DNA of 64,000 nucleotides, from NCBI GenBank assembly GCA_023381565.1, contig JAMCRR010000197.1, positions 20,811 through 84,810 on the forward strand, read 5' to 3'. Of this stretch, positions 25,251 through 34,585 are shown one piece after another (within the stretch, counting starts at the first letter, position 1; each line of letters opens with the position of its first letter). The notes under the pieces are model-generated. The model was given only the letters and a program-made list of their open reading frames with translations. It was not told the origin of the DNA and searched no databases. This DNA comes from Chloroflexota bacterium. Lineage in GTDB: Bacteria > Chloroflexota > Anaerolineae > Anaerolineales > Anaerolineaceae. A program made the position numbers and the translations under genes.

Positions 25251-27017
25251 ATGACTGGCGAGGTAGTATACCGGACGAAATCCGGAAACATTTCAACGGC
25301 GATCTCCACCCCCCTTCGCGATCCTCGCTCAGGTCATTGGACGGCAAATCAGGCCACGGCAGCGATCATCGCTCTCCCTGGAGGCAGGCAGCTGCTCCTG
25401 GGTGTTCTGGCAGGGTTGGAAGATGGAAACGGGGAGCTCGGCAAGCCGGCAGACCGGGATATTAAAGCTGTAATCTTACAGAAATGTATCGAGCAGTCTT
25501 CGCAGGATGTCGCAATGCTGCCTCTGTACGCAATGATGGCAGCCGAACGTGAATTCATGGCGAGCCCTGGCCAAACCAGGCTCAGGTGGGGTGCAGTTTG
25601 CGTGGCGATCCAGGAGGACCATCTGGTCCTTGCGCATCGAGGCAGCTACGAGACAGGGTTGATCCGCAAAGGCCGCTTTTATTCGCTAACCCAACGTCCC
25701 CGCCCCGAAATGATGCATGACCCGGATCTTCGCCTTCAGCAAAATATCCTGTTTCCTGAGATTTTGGGTAAGGATGAACAAGATTTTATCGATAGTGAAA
25801 TCTACATGCCCGGCAGTGCAGGTATGTTATCCATCAAGCTGCTGCCCGGCGATGGCATCTTGCTAAGCAGAGGGGAAGTAATGAAACATCTGACAGCCGA
25901 AAACGGGGGAAATCTGCTGCACCGGGGCTTTCTCAGCCTGTATCTGGGCAACCCTGTTGAAGTAACCGCCAACAGTCTGGCACGCTTTGCCGCAGGAGAC
26001 GACCCTGAAGACACCCAGGCGGTGGTCGTGATGAAATCTGAAGATCAGCCGCCTTCTTCGAAACCGCCTCGCTGGCGAGGTTCTTGTCTATGGCAAGCCG
26101 GGATTTTGTTCCTGATTCTGATCGTGTCTGCGGCTTTGGGCCTGGGGGCTGCTTACGGCCTTCCACGCTTGATGAACCCAAAGCCCGTCCCGGTTACGGG
26201 GGCTGGAGGTGTGGTACCGCCGGGGTTTTTCCTCGTCGAGAAGGCAGGGGCGGGAGTGCAGTACGCCACCGTCAGCAAGAATCTAACCCCATTGGTTTCT
26301 GGGGGGCTGATTGAAGTTACTGCCGGCACCCAGATCCGCACCGCCCAGGGTGAGGCTGAGTTCAAAATGAGCGATGGGTCTCAGATTGTGCTTGGGAACT
26401 CAACCGAGGTGACGTTTTTCTCTGTAGCCAACCCGAGCAGGCCGGTAAACTCTACCAACCTCAGCCTTGAATTGGGGAATGTGCTCGTCAGCGATACCTC
26501 CACCGCCGGCACTGGAATCATTGTAACAACCCCGGATCAGAATTTAGGAAAGGCTTTGGGCGATCTCTATGGCGTGACGTACACGCCCGAGCAAAATCGC
26601 TTCGACCTCGACTGTCTGCGAGGCGCATGCAAGCTGCTGGCGCCAACCACCAGCCGGGATCTACAGGCTGGGCAGCATTCTTTTATCATGGATGGGGTGA
26701 TCGGAGGCCTGGATGCCGCTCGCGTATCTGATTGGACGGCCCTTTGCGGGAGCATGTGCACCCAACAAGCTCAATCCCCCACGCCTACGCCTTACCTTGG
26801 GTCTGGCAGCTTGTCAGGCTCCTCTGGTGCAATAAGCTTCCTGGGAGAGATCCATGGCGGCGAAAAATGGATCGGCGGGTTGGGATTGCCTCTCGCCGGA
26901 TTTCTGGCGATCGGGCTGGTGGGAGCCGGTTTGTTCAGGGTGTCGTGGGCTTTTATCCGGTTGATCTGGGAGGGGGAAAAAGATGAAGATGAAGATGACA
27001 ATGAGCCACCCCAGTGA
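25251..27017 (+). CDS. membrane protein fusing a degenerate PP2C-like domain to a FecR domain
   Basis: Residues 1-255 resemble a PP2C phosphatase in outline: VAIQEDHLVLAHRGSYETGLIRKGRFYSLTQ and LLPGDGILLSRGEV. The metal-binding Asp positions are replaced, though: the usual GDSR is GSYE and the usual SDG is SRGE. It is probably an inactive sensor. A membrane segment follows (about 281-308), then a FecR-like extracytoplasmic domain with GGLIEVTAGTQIRTAQGEAE and MSDGSQIVLGNSTEV. A second membrane helix (about 541-570) and an acidic tail (EDEDDNEPPQ) end the protein. I chose 25251 because GGAG lies nine bases upstream. Its frame overlaps the GT2 gene by 35 bases. Confidence 0.75.
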   Translation: MTGEVVYRTKSGNISTAISTPLRDPRSGHWTANQATAAIIALPGGRQLLLGVLAGLEDGNGELGKPADRDIKAVILQKCIEQSSQDVAMLPLYAMMAAEREFMASPGQTRLRWGAVCVAIQEDHLVLAHRGSYETGLIRKGRFYSLTQRPRPEMMHDPDLRLQQNILFPEILGKDEQDFIDSEIYMPGSAGMLSIKLLPGDGILLSRGEVMKHLTAENGGNLLHRGFLSLYLGNPVEVTANSLARFAAGDDPEDTQAVVVMKSEDQPPSSKPPRWRGSCLWQAGILFLILIVSAALGLGAAYGLPRLMNPKPVPVTGAGGVVPPGFFLVEKAGAGVQYATVSKNLTPLVSGGLIEVTAGTQIRTAQGEAEFKMSDGSQIVLGNSTEVTFFSVANPSRPVNSTNLSLELGNVLVSDTSTAGTGIIVTTPDQNLGKALGDLYGVTYTPEQNRFDLDCLRGACKLLAPTTSRDLQAGQHSFIMDGVIGGLDAARVSDWTALCGSMCTQQAQSPTPTPYLGSGSLSGSSGAISFLGEIHGGEKWIGGLGLPLAGFLAIGLVGAGLFRVSWAFIRLIWEGEKDEDEDDNEPPQ

Positions 27018-28302
27018 TCAAGACGGGTGGACACGCGATCCCGCGGTTAGCCAGGCGCCCGGAGAGTCCCGATCTATCGCTAACTCTGCAGTACCGCTCG
27101 GCGACGCAATCAACGAAGTGGATGTATCGATCATCTTGCCCTGCTTGAATGAACGGGCAACGCTCGCTGGGTGTATCGACCAGGCGCGGATAGCCATCCA
27201 GTGTGAGGGTCTTTCCGGAGAGATCATCGTCGCCGATAACGGCTCGACAGACGGGTGTGTGGAAATCGCCACCAGTATGGGAGCGCGGGTGGTGGAGGTT
27301 GCAAGGCGAGGATATGGAGTGGCTTTGATACACGGCTGCCGGGCCGCATCGGGGCGCTACCTGGTGATTGGTGACGCCGATGCATCTTATGATCTCGGCG
27401 AAGGCATTGCCATGGTCAGAGCGCTGCGGCAGGGATATGACCTGGTGATCGGGTCGCGCCTGCAGGGAACCATCCTGCCGGGGGCGATGCCCTGGAAAAA
27501 CCGCCACATCGGCAACCCGGTACTGACCGGTATTTTGAACCTGTTCTTCCGGGCGGGAATATCGGACGCACATTGCGGCCTGCGTGCCATGCGCAGGGAA
27601 GCCTTCGAGCGTATGGATTTACGCTGTTCCGGTATGGAATTTGCCAGCGAGATGATCGTCAAAGCGGTGCTGCTCAATATGCGCCGGACCGAAATCCCAA
27701 TCACTTACTACCCGGATGGTAGAGATCGCCCGCCTCACCTGCGCCCCTGGCGGGATGGGTGGCGCCACCTGCGTTTTCTATTACTCTTCAGCCCCCTCTG
27801 GCTTTACCTGATCCCAGGAGCAGGCTTGTTGCTGGGCGGGATTTCGTTGAACACTTTTCTTACCTTGATTCCCGAAAGAGATTTTCTGACTTTTGGATCC
27901 TTTTTCTTAGGTACCCATTGGACAATTCCGGCGACACTTGCGGCTATTTTCGGGCTGCAGACCTTGTTCTTGGGGTTGATCGCTTCGATGTACTCGGTCC
28001 AGACCGGGATCTATCCTGCGTCACGCTGGCATGCCAGGGTGCTGCGAAATTTTTCCCTTGAAGGTGGGTTGGTCGGAGGCCTCGCCCTGATTCTGATTGG
28101 CTCAGGGATCGAAGGGTTTATTTTGCTCCAGTGGATCGTCAAATCCTTCGGCCCACTGGCGGAGTTTCGCCTGGGGATGTTTGGATTGATGTGGATTGTG
28201 CTGGGAGCAGAAATCCTGTTTAATAGCTTCGTCTTGGGATTGATCGCCGGAGGGGTGGAGACCCTGCCACCGGCTCATACCCGGGAGGTCGATCATCTTT
28301 AG
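26983..28302 (+). CDS. GT2 glycosyltransferase with C-terminal membrane helices
   Basis: This polyprenol-phosphate-type GT2 transferase (DPM1/DPG-synthase-like) would load a sugar onto a lipid carrier. It has VSIILPCLNERATL (about 47-60), IIVADNGSTDG and VIGDADASYD, the DxD-like metal/nucleotide site. The C-terminal 190 residues carry four hydrophobic segments. The strong GGGAGGGGG upstream, inside the preceding gene's end, supports the ATG at 26983. A methyltransferase and a GT4 follow, so an envelope glycolipid or polysaccharide pathway is likely. Confidence 0.88.
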   Translation: MKMKMTMSHPSDQDGWTRDPAVSQAPGESRSIANSAVPLGDAINEVDVSIILPCLNERATLAGCIDQARIAIQCEGLSGEIIVADNGSTDGCVEIATSMGARVVEVARRGYGVALIHGCRAASGRYLVIGDADASYDLGEGIAMVRALRQGYDLVIGSRLQGTILPGAMPWKNRHIGNPVLTGILNLFFRAGISDAHCGLRAMRREAFERMDLRCSGMEFASEMIVKAVLLNMRRTEIPITYYPDGRDRPPHLRPWRDGWRHLRFLLLFSPLWLYLIPGAGLLLGGISLNTFLTLIPERDFLTFGSFFLGTHWTIPATLAAIFGLQTLFLGLIASMYSVQTGIYPASRWHARVLRNFSLEGGLVGGLALILIGSGIEGFILLQWIVKSFGPLAEFRLGMFGLMWIVLGAEILFNSFVLGLIAGGVETLPPAHTREVDHL

Positions 28303-28332
28303 AAGATAGATTCTTACAAATATCAAGAGACC

Positions 28333-29094
28333 ATGTCATATTATTATCGGAAAATAGGTTGGATAAGCTGTTCTTTAAATTACGGTCGTGAAAACATTGA
28401 GAAATTTTGTTTGCAGGCACTGCCCTACGACAGTGTAATGGATATTGGAGCCGGCAGCGGAGATGACTTGAAAATAGCCCTCGGAGTTAACCCCTCGGCA
28501 AAAGCTTACGCAGTCGAAGTGAACCCGGTAAGCGCTCATAGCCTGGCACAGCACGGTGTGGAAGTTTTCAATATCAACATCGAGCGGCAGAGGATCCCCT
28601 TGGGAGATGGAACCGTCGATCTGGTGATCTTGAACCAGGTGCTCGAGCACATTAAAGACGTCTATTGGGTAGCTCACGAAATCTCTCGTCTGCTGCCTAC
28701 CGGTGGAAAGCTGATTATCGGAGTGCCGAACCTGGCTTCTTTGCACAACCGTCTTCTCCTGATGTTTGGGCGCCAACCGACCAGTATCAAGACGAACTCC
28801 GCTCATGTACGAGGTTTTACCCGAGGAGACCTGCTCCAATTTTTCGATGAAATCTTCCCCGGGGGCTACCACCTCCAGGGGATCAGGGGAGCCAATTTCT
28901 ATCCCTTCCCGCCACCGGTTGCCAGGCTCATGGCGGTTGCTTTCCCCTCTTTGGCCTGGGGGATGTTCCTCCTGCTGAGAAAAGAGCGTGATTACCACCA
29001 GGAGTTTCTTGAGGCGCCGATCATCGAGGAGCTCGAGACCAATTTCTTTGTGGGTAGAAATGAAGATCGCTCTGATTCACGATTTTCTCTTTGA
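28333..29094 (+). CDS. class I SAM-dependent methyltransferase
   Basis: This Rossmann-fold methyltransferase has the SAM motif VMDIGAGSGDDL at about residues 36-47, an acidic strand-2 end AYAVEVNPVSAHSL, and LVILNQVLEHIKDV plus GGKLIIGVPN as motifs II and III. It is similar to the MetW/Methyltransf_11 type used on sugars or lipids. Hydrophobic residues around 198-215 (LMAVAFPSLAWGMFLLL) might bind the membrane. It sits between GT2 and GT4 genes and overlaps the latter by 35 bases, so it is part of the same glycan operon. Confidence 0.88.
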   Translation: MSYYYRKIGWISCSLNYGRENIEKFCLQALPYDSVMDIGAGSGDDLKIALGVNPSAKAYAVEVNPVSAHSLAQHGVEVFNINIERQRIPLGDGTVDLVILNQVLEHIKDVYWVAHEISRLLPTGGKLIIGVPNLASLHNRLLLMFGRQPTSIKTNSAHVRGFTRGDLLQFFDEIFPGGYHLQGIRGANFYPFPPPVARLMAVAFPSLAWGMFLLLRKERDYHQEFLEAPIIEELETNFFVGRNEDRSDSRFSL

Positions 29095-30232
29095 ATACGC
29101 CGGTTCCGAAAGGGTGACCGAGCAAATCCTGCGCGCTTACCCCGAAAGCGACCTGCACTGCCTGGTAGATTATCTAAAGCCAGTGCAGCGGGGTTTTATC
29201 CAGCAGAAACCTACCCGAACCAGCTTCATCCAAAAGCTCCCTCTGCTCTCCAGGAACCCCGCCCGCTACCTTCCCTATGTTGTTCCCCTTCTTCCGCTGG
29301 CTGTCGAGCAGTTCGATCTCTCGGGTTACGACCTGGTCTTATCCAGCTCGCATACGGCTGCCAAGGGAGTGCTGACCGGGCCAGACCAGCTTCATATTGC
29401 CTATATCCATTCTCCCATGCGCTATGCCTGGGATCTTCAATCGACCTATCTGAATGCCGGAGGGATAGGGAAGGGCTTGCGTGGCAGCCTTGCCCGGTTG
29501 ATGCTGGCTTACTTGCGCGGGTGGGATGCCCGCTCGGCCAATGGCGTAGATGTCTTCCTGGCAAATTCTCACTTCGTTGCCCGCAGAATCTGGAAAACGT
29601 ATCGCCGAGAAGCCGCGGTGATCTATCCTCCGGTGGATACAGAAGCATTTCCTTATCAGGAGCAAAAAGAGGATTATTACGTCACTGTCTCGCGATTAGT
29701 TGCTTACAAACGAGTGGATGTGATCGTCTCCGCCTTTGACAGCATGCCTCAGAAAAAGTTGCTGGTCATCGGCGCAGGCCCCGAGTACCGCCGCTTACAA
29801 ACACTGTGCGGACCGAACGTGACGCTGGCAGGCTACCAGCAAGACAGCAATGTGCGCAAAGCGCTCCAGAAGGCGCGGGGATTTATTATCGCGGCAGAGG
29901 AGGATTTTGGCATCGCGCCGGTGGAAGCCCAGGCTTGCGGGACCCCGGTGATCGCCTACCACCGGGGAGGAGTTGCCGAGACAATCCAGGGATTAGATCA
30001 AGACCAGCCTACCGGCTTATTTTTTGACCGCCAGGATCCTCAGGCGGTTGTCGAAGCGGTTGAACAATTCGAGCGCCTTGCCGGAGAAATCGCACCGGCG
30101 GCCTGCCGCGCGAACGCGCTGCGCTTTTCCCCACACAGATTTATCGCACAGTTCCGAGAGGCAGTCGAACAAGAATGGTCGCTATTCCAAACGCGCAGCC
30201 TCAATTGGGCCTACCAATCGAGGCTGCGGTAG
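29060..30232 (+). CDS. GT4 glycosyltransferase
   Basis: This GT-B fold transferase of family 4 has an N-terminal domain beginning MKIALIHDFLFEYAGSERV, the central VTVSRLVAYKRVDVIVSAF, and the donor-binding segment GFIIAAEEDFGIAPVEAQACG with the ExxxxxxxE pattern. I start at 29060; the longer frame from 28988 adds residues that only read through the methyltransferase gene. A nucleotide-sugar donor and a lipid-linked acceptor are inferred from the GT2 and methyltransferase genes upstream. It is cytoplasmic or peripheral, 390 residues. Confidence 0.9.
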   Translation: MKIALIHDFLFEYAGSERVTEQILRAYPESDLHCLVDYLKPVQRGFIQQKPTRTSFIQKLPLLSRNPARYLPYVVPLLPLAVEQFDLSGYDLVLSSSHTAAKGVLTGPDQLHIAYIHSPMRYAWDLQSTYLNAGGIGKGLRGSLARLMLAYLRGWDARSANGVDVFLANSHFVARRIWKTYRREAAVIYPPVDTEAFPYQEQKEDYYVTVSRLVAYKRVDVIVSAFDSMPQKKLLVIGAGPEYRRLQTLCGPNVTLAGYQQDSNVRKALQKARGFIIAAEEDFGIAPVEAQACGTPVIAYHRGGVAETIQGLDQDQPTGLFFDRQDPQAVVEAVEQFERLAGEIAPAACRANALRFSPHRFIAQFREAVEQEWSLFQTRSLNWAYQSRLR

Positions 30233-30238
30233 GAATTT

Positions 30239-31843
30239 ATGGCTGAGGCTACCGCCCCGAGTACATCTGGGCGTCTTCCGCGGATCTCTAAACGCTTGCG
30301 CCTCGTTACAGCAGGCAGGCTTTCCTCGCGCAGTGGGTGGGTTACCCTGGCAGGGGTTTTGTTGATGCTGGGCATCTGGCTGGTGGATAAAGGGCCGACT
30401 CTGGCGGCCAACGCCGCCCCGTCTGGTGCGGACCCGGGGAACTGGCTCTCGCTCGCCTGGGGCATCACCGGGCAGAGTGCCAGGTTGGCTCCATGGGCAT
30501 ATCCCCCGCTTACCTTCGTTGCCTTGCGTATCTTCCTGGCCTTTATGGCTCCACTGACGGCTCTAAAAGTCCTGGGCGTGCTGACCTGGATCGGTATGGG
30601 GGCAGCTTTTTGGATCGTAATGCAGCGTTTCATCCGGCGCCTCCCCATCTACGTGCGCTTTGCTCTCGCGATCCTGTTCGCATTCAGCGGGTATGAGGCT
30701 GAGATCTTTGCCTGGGGCGGCTATCCTCAGCTGGCAGGGATGGCTTTCCTCATCCTGGCTATCCCTTACACCGAGAAATGGCTGGAAGATGGCGAGCGCA
30801 GGGATGGGCTGGCCGCGGCTGTTTTTATCGGGGCGGTGATTTTCACCCACCACCTGCTGACCGCCATGCTCCCGGTCCTCTGGGTGGTGCTTTTCATGTG
30901 GAGTTGGCTGCAAAAAAAAGACAGCCGAAAAATGGTGCTGCGCAGGTTTCTGGTCCTTTCGGTGGCCATCTTTGGGATTTCTCTGGCAGCCCTACCCATC
31001 TATTGGAAATATATTTCGCTGTTAGCCGGGAATCCTGCCAATAGCAGCGGGTTCGGCTTCCAGACGCTGCCTTTATTGATCAGCTACCTTTTCCGGCAGG
31101 CTGCCTGGTTGTGGATCGCGCTCACATTCGTTGCAATAATCGCCCCTTTCTGGCTACGCCGCCATCCTTTGTCGGGGAGCGTGCTTGCCTTTACCTGGGG
31201 ATCGTTGTTTTGCTTCGCGGTCTTGTGGGAGGTGCGCCTGCTCCAGGGATTATTTGCCGGTATCGTCCTGGGGTTGGCGCTGGTTCTGGATGAAGCCTGG
31301 GGCAAACGGTTGGCGCCTGGCCTGCAGGAGATCGTGCGGGGAAGCTCCACGGTGCTTCTGGGTGGCGTCTTGCTCGTGCTGATCCCGGCCGGGCAGCAGC
31401 AGTTCCTCCAGGCGTCTGCATATTACCGGGTTGCAAGCAATGACATGCTCCCCGGGATCACCTGGCTGAAAGACCACTCACAACCAGGAGATCGGGTGGC
31501 ATCATCGAAAACGAACCCAGATCTACTGGGGTGGTGGATTGAGGGATTAGCCGGCAGGCCGACTTTTTATGCTACCGACCTGCGCTGGCTTTCGTTTACA
31601 CAAGAACGCAGCAATGCCGAGATTGCCAACACGATTTTCAACCCGAGCACGCCTCCCCGGAAAGCCGAAGCTCTGATTGGGGCGTATCATATCCGCTGGA
31701 TCTTTGTCGACGAGAACACCTCAAAGAACTCCCTGCCTGCGCTGGTACAGGCGGGAGTGCTTAGCATCGCCTACCAGGATAATAGGGTAACCATCTTTAA
31801 AGTAAATAAGCTCCCGGCGGCTTCCCTGACGGGCGGACATTAA
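30239..31843 (+). CDS. polytopic membrane protein, GT-C-like
   Basis: This 534-residue integral membrane protein has about ten hydrophobic helices and a soluble C-terminal part of about 130 residues. Early motifs NAAPSGADPGNWLSLAWG and FIGAVIFTHHLLTAML are compatible with the GT-C type of glycosyltransferase or oligosaccharide-handling protein, which use lipid-linked donors. The C-terminal region (ITWLKDHSQPGDRVASSKTN, WIFVDENTSKN) resembles that of several hypothetical bacterial transferases. It follows the GT4 gene by six bases, with AGGA before the ATG. The activity is inferred, not shown. Confidence 0.7.
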   Translation: MAEATAPSTSGRLPRISKRLRLVTAGRLSSRSGWVTLAGVLLMLGIWLVDKGPTLAANAAPSGADPGNWLSLAWGITGQSARLAPWAYPPLTFVALRIFLAFMAPLTALKVLGVLTWIGMGAAFWIVMQRFIRRLPIYVRFALAILFAFSGYEAEIFAWGGYPQLAGMAFLILAIPYTEKWLEDGERRDGLAAAVFIGAVIFTHHLLTAMLPVLWVVLFMWSWLQKKDSRKMVLRRFLVLSVAIFGISLAALPIYWKYISLLAGNPANSSGFGFQTLPLLISYLFRQAAWLWIALTFVAIIAPFWLRRHPLSGSVLAFTWGSLFCFAVLWEVRLLQGLFAGIVLGLALVLDEAWGKRLAPGLQEIVRGSSTVLLGGVLLVLIPAGQQQFLQASAYYRVASNDMLPGITWLKDHSQPGDRVASSKTNPDLLGWWIEGLAGRPTFYATDLRWLSFTQERSNAEIANTIFNPSTPPRKAEALIGAYHIRWIFVDENTSKNSLPALVQAGVLSIAYQDNRVTIFKVNKLPAASLTGGH

Positions 31844-31914
31844 AAACCTATTTCCACGGAATCACGCATGCTGCCGGCGATCAGAACGCCTGGAGATTTG
31901 GTTCTCACCTCAAG

Positions 31915-31920
31915 TATAAT
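31915..31920 (+). promoter_or_regulatory. candidate -10 element (TATAAT)
   Basis: A perfect TATAAT lies 46 bases before the S41 gene, in the gap after the membrane protein gene. No good -35 is present at 16-18 bases, so it may need an activator or an alternative sigma factor. Confidence 0.35.
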
Positions 31921-31965
31921 AAAGGTAAATTTTAAGGTGTTTGAAATGGACACGGGGGAGGAACG

Positions 31966-33246
31966 ATGAAAACTACGAATGGAAATGCCTGGTGGGTCTT
32001 GGGACTCGCGGTTTTTTGCCTGGGGATCGGCCTGGTTAGCGGTGGGGCAATCGACCGCTTTATTGTCCCTGTACTGATCCAACCTTCTACGGCGAGCCCG
32101 AGTTCGAGCTCAACGCAGACCTTGAATTACAAACTTATCGAGCAAGCCTGGAATTATGTCAATCAGGATTACGTCGACCGGGCTGCAGTACAGCCGACAA
32201 CCCTCACGTATGCCGCAATCAGCGGCATGGTTGACGCGCTTGGCGATACCGGGCACAGCCGCTTCCTGACGCCTGAGATGGTCAAACAAGAGCAGAATTT
32301 TACGCAGGGATCTTTCGACGGTATTGGCGCAGAGGTTCAGCAAACGACCAACGGCGATGTGGTGATTGTGGCTCCGATCGATGGCTCACCCGCGCAGAAA
32401 GCCGGCTTGAAGCCCGGAGACGTGATCGTGCAGGTCAATGGTAAAAGTGTGAGCGGTTTACCCTTAGACCAGGTGGTCAATCAAATCCTCGGACCGGCAG
32501 GCACCCAGGTTACGGTGACCATCCTGCGTCCCTCCACCGGTAAAACCGAGCAATTCACCCTGACCCGGGCCAAGATCGAAATCCAGAATGTGACCTGGAC
32601 GCGCATCCCCGGCACGAATATCGCCGACTTGCGCATCGCCGGTTTCAGCTCCGGGGTGGGAAATGACGTCAAGCAGGCTCTGGTGCAAATCGAGCAGCAA
32701 AAATTCACCGGCGTAATCCTGGATTTGCGCAACAACCCGGGAGGACTGCTGGACGAGGCGGTGGTGACGGCCAGCCAGTTCTTGCCAAACGGCAATGTTT
32801 TGGAGGTGAAGAACGCACAGGGTAAGATTTCGCCAATTCCGGTACAGCCTGGAGGTGTGGATCCGAACCTGCCGATGGTCGTGCTGATTAATCAGGGTAC
32901 TGCCAGCGCTTCAGAGATCGTCAGCGGTGCGTTGCAGGATTATGGACGCGCAAAGCTGGTCGGAGAAACCACGTTCGGCACCGGCACGGTGCTGAATCAG
33001 TTCAATTTGTCGGATGGATCGGCGCTTCTCCTGGCAACGGAAGAATGGCTGACCCCGAAAGGTAGAGTGATCTGGCACAAGGGAATCACCCCCGATGTGA
33101 TCGTCTCTCTCAGCACATCCGCTATTCCCCTGACGCCAGATGCGCTTAAACAGATGACCCCTAACCAGCTGCAGAACAGCGGAGATACGCAATTACTGAA
33201 GGGGCTCCAAATCTTAACCAGTCCTGGCACTGTAAATACTCCCTGA
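31966..33246 (+). CDS. S41 family (CtpA-like) carboxyl-terminal processing protease, Lys missing
   Basis: This is an anchored periplasm-side protease-like protein with an N-terminal membrane helix (about 10-30), S41 helical region, PDZ domain (IDGSPAQKAGLKPGDVIVQV, about 120-190) and S41 catalytic core. The serine is S314 in GTASASEIVSGAL. In CtpA/CtpB the general-base Lys lies 25 residues later, in a TFGKG-type motif; here the same spacing lands on Thr339 in TTFGTGTV. Either it uses another base or it is a non-catalytic PDZ protein. GGGAGGAA precedes the ATG. A HEAT-repeat gene follows 13 bases on. Confidence 0.88.
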   Translation: MKTTNGNAWWVLGLAVFCLGIGLVSGGAIDRFIVPVLIQPSTASPSSSSTQTLNYKLIEQAWNYVNQDYVDRAAVQPTTLTYAAISGMVDALGDTGHSRFLTPEMVKQEQNFTQGSFDGIGAEVQQTTNGDVVIVAPIDGSPAQKAGLKPGDVIVQVNGKSVSGLPLDQVVNQILGPAGTQVTVTILRPSTGKTEQFTLTRAKIEIQNVTWTRIPGTNIADLRIAGFSSGVGNDVKQALVQIEQQKFTGVILDLRNNPGGLLDEAVVTASQFLPNGNVLEVKNAQGKISPIPVQPGGVDPNLPMVVLINQGTASASEIVSGALQDYGRAKLVGETTFGTGTVLNQFNLSDGSALLLATEEWLTPKGRVIWHKGITPDVIVSLSTSAIPLTPDALKQMTPNQLQNSGDTQLLKGLQILTSPGTVNTP

Positions 33247-33259
33247 TCGAGGATGTGAT

Positions 33260-33796
33260 ATGGCGAACCGAACTGATGGCATCACCCAGCCTGCTCAAGT
33301 TACGGAGGATGAAAAGATCAAACATCTGGTCACTGCATTGGGTGAACTCAACGATGTGAAGCGATTTCAGGCTCGCAAGGCTCTGGTATTAATGGGTTCG
33401 AAGGCTGTCCCGGCATTGCGGGAAAAGCTCAAGGATCCCAACCACCTGGTCCGATGGGGCGTTGTAAAGACGTTATGCGAAATTGGAGACCCAACCACCG
33501 CCCCGTTGCTGGTCCAGATTTTAGAAGACGACGTGTTCGATATCCGCTGGCTGGCTTCAGAAGGATTGATTGCCATGGGATTTGCTGGACTCGAGCCTCT
33601 TCTGCTGGCGCTGGTCCATCAGTCTGATATTGCCAGCCTGCGAGAGGGAGCGCTGCACATCCTGCATGTGCATAGCCGTTTAGGGATGGGCACGCTGCTG
33701 TCTCCGATCATATCAGCGCTGGAGGGGATGGAACCCGCTGTTACAGTTCCTCCTGCCGCTCAACGCATATTGAAAGATATTCAAGCTTTGAAATAA
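33260..33796 (+). CDS. HEAT-repeat protein
   Basis: This 178-residue protein is built of PBS-lyase-type HEAT repeats: KAVPALREKLKDPNHLVRWG, TTAPLLVQILEDDVFDIRWL and GLEPLLLALVHQSDIASLREG. Such proteins act as protein-protein adaptors. It follows the S41 gene by 13 bases with GAGGA before the ATG and is presumably co-transcribed with it. It may tether or regulate the upstream protein or the response regulator that follows. No enzyme motif is present. Confidence 0.82.
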   Translation: MANRTDGITQPAQVTEDEKIKHLVTALGELNDVKRFQARKALVLMGSKAVPALREKLKDPNHLVRWGVVKTLCEIGDPTTAPLLVQILEDDVFDIRWLASEGLIAMGFAGLEPLLLALVHQSDIASLREGALHILHVHSRLGMGTLLSPIISALEGMEPAVTVPPAAQRILKDIQALK

Positions 33797-33952
33797 GACA
33801 ATCTTATTACATATCCCCCATTGATTATCGGGTGCTTTTGCGGTATCCTGAATAACCATATATTGATGAATTATTACCAGATCGATGAGGGCGATTACAA
33901 GTGAATGGTGAGTAGACAACATACTGAGCTTGTCGGAAGGTGGAAAGGAACT

Positions 33953-34585
33953 ATGTCACCCATCCGTGTCATTTTGGCTGACGATCACCCTGTAGTACGA
34001 ACAGGCATCCGTAACATGTTGAGCAAATCGCCGGATATTGAGATCGTAGCTGAGGCGAGCGATGGCCCTGCTGCGCTCCGATTGGTGCAGGAGCATCAGC
34101 CAGATGTATTGTTGCTGGATATGGAAATGCCTGGTTTAAAGGGAGTGGAGGTCGCTCAACAGCTGCGCTCATCTGGATCGAAAGTCCGTATCTTAGCTCT
34201 GAGCGCCTATGACGATAAACAATATATTCTCGAACTGCTCGAAAACGGCGCCGCAGGATATCTGACCAAAGAAGAAGCCCCCGAAACGATCATTGATGCC
34301 ATCCGTGGGGTTTCGCAAGGGGAACAGGGTTGGGTGAGCCGGCGAGTTGCCGCTCAAATGTCAGGCTGGATGCGCGACGATGAGCTTGAGCCCAACCGCC
34401 TGACCAATCGAGAAATGGAAGTGCTGCGATTGGTGGTCGCCGGGAAGACTAATCAGGGGATCGGTATGGAGTTAGGAATCAGCGAGAAAACAGTCGAGAA
34501 ATATCTGGAAGCTGTCTTTACGAAGCTGGGGGTGTCTTCACGAGTGGAAGCGGCTGTCTATGCTGTGCGTGAAGGATTAGTGTAG
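33953..34585 (+). CDS. NarL/FixJ-family response regulator
   Basis: This two-domain regulator has a receiver with the acidic pair D10-D11, the phosphoacceptor D56 in VLLLDMEMPG and the Lys in LTKEEAPE, followed by a LuxR-type HTH (RLTNREMEVLRLVVAGKTNQ, then GISEKTVEKYLEAVFTKLGV). I start at 33953, where AAAGGAA lies just upstream, rather than at the in-frame ATG at 33905. No histidine kinase gene is adjacent, so it is an orphan. Targets are unknown. Confidence 0.93.
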   Translation: MSPIRVILADDHPVVRTGIRNMLSKSPDIEIVAEASDGPAALRLVQEHQPDVLLLDMEMPGLKGVEVAQQLRSSGSKVRILALSAYDDKQYILELLENGAAGYLTKEEAPETIIDAIRGVSQGEQGWVSRRVAAQMSGWMRDDELEPNRLTNREMEVLRLVVAGKTNQGIGMELGISEKTVEKYLEAVFTKLGVSSRVEAAVYAVREGLV

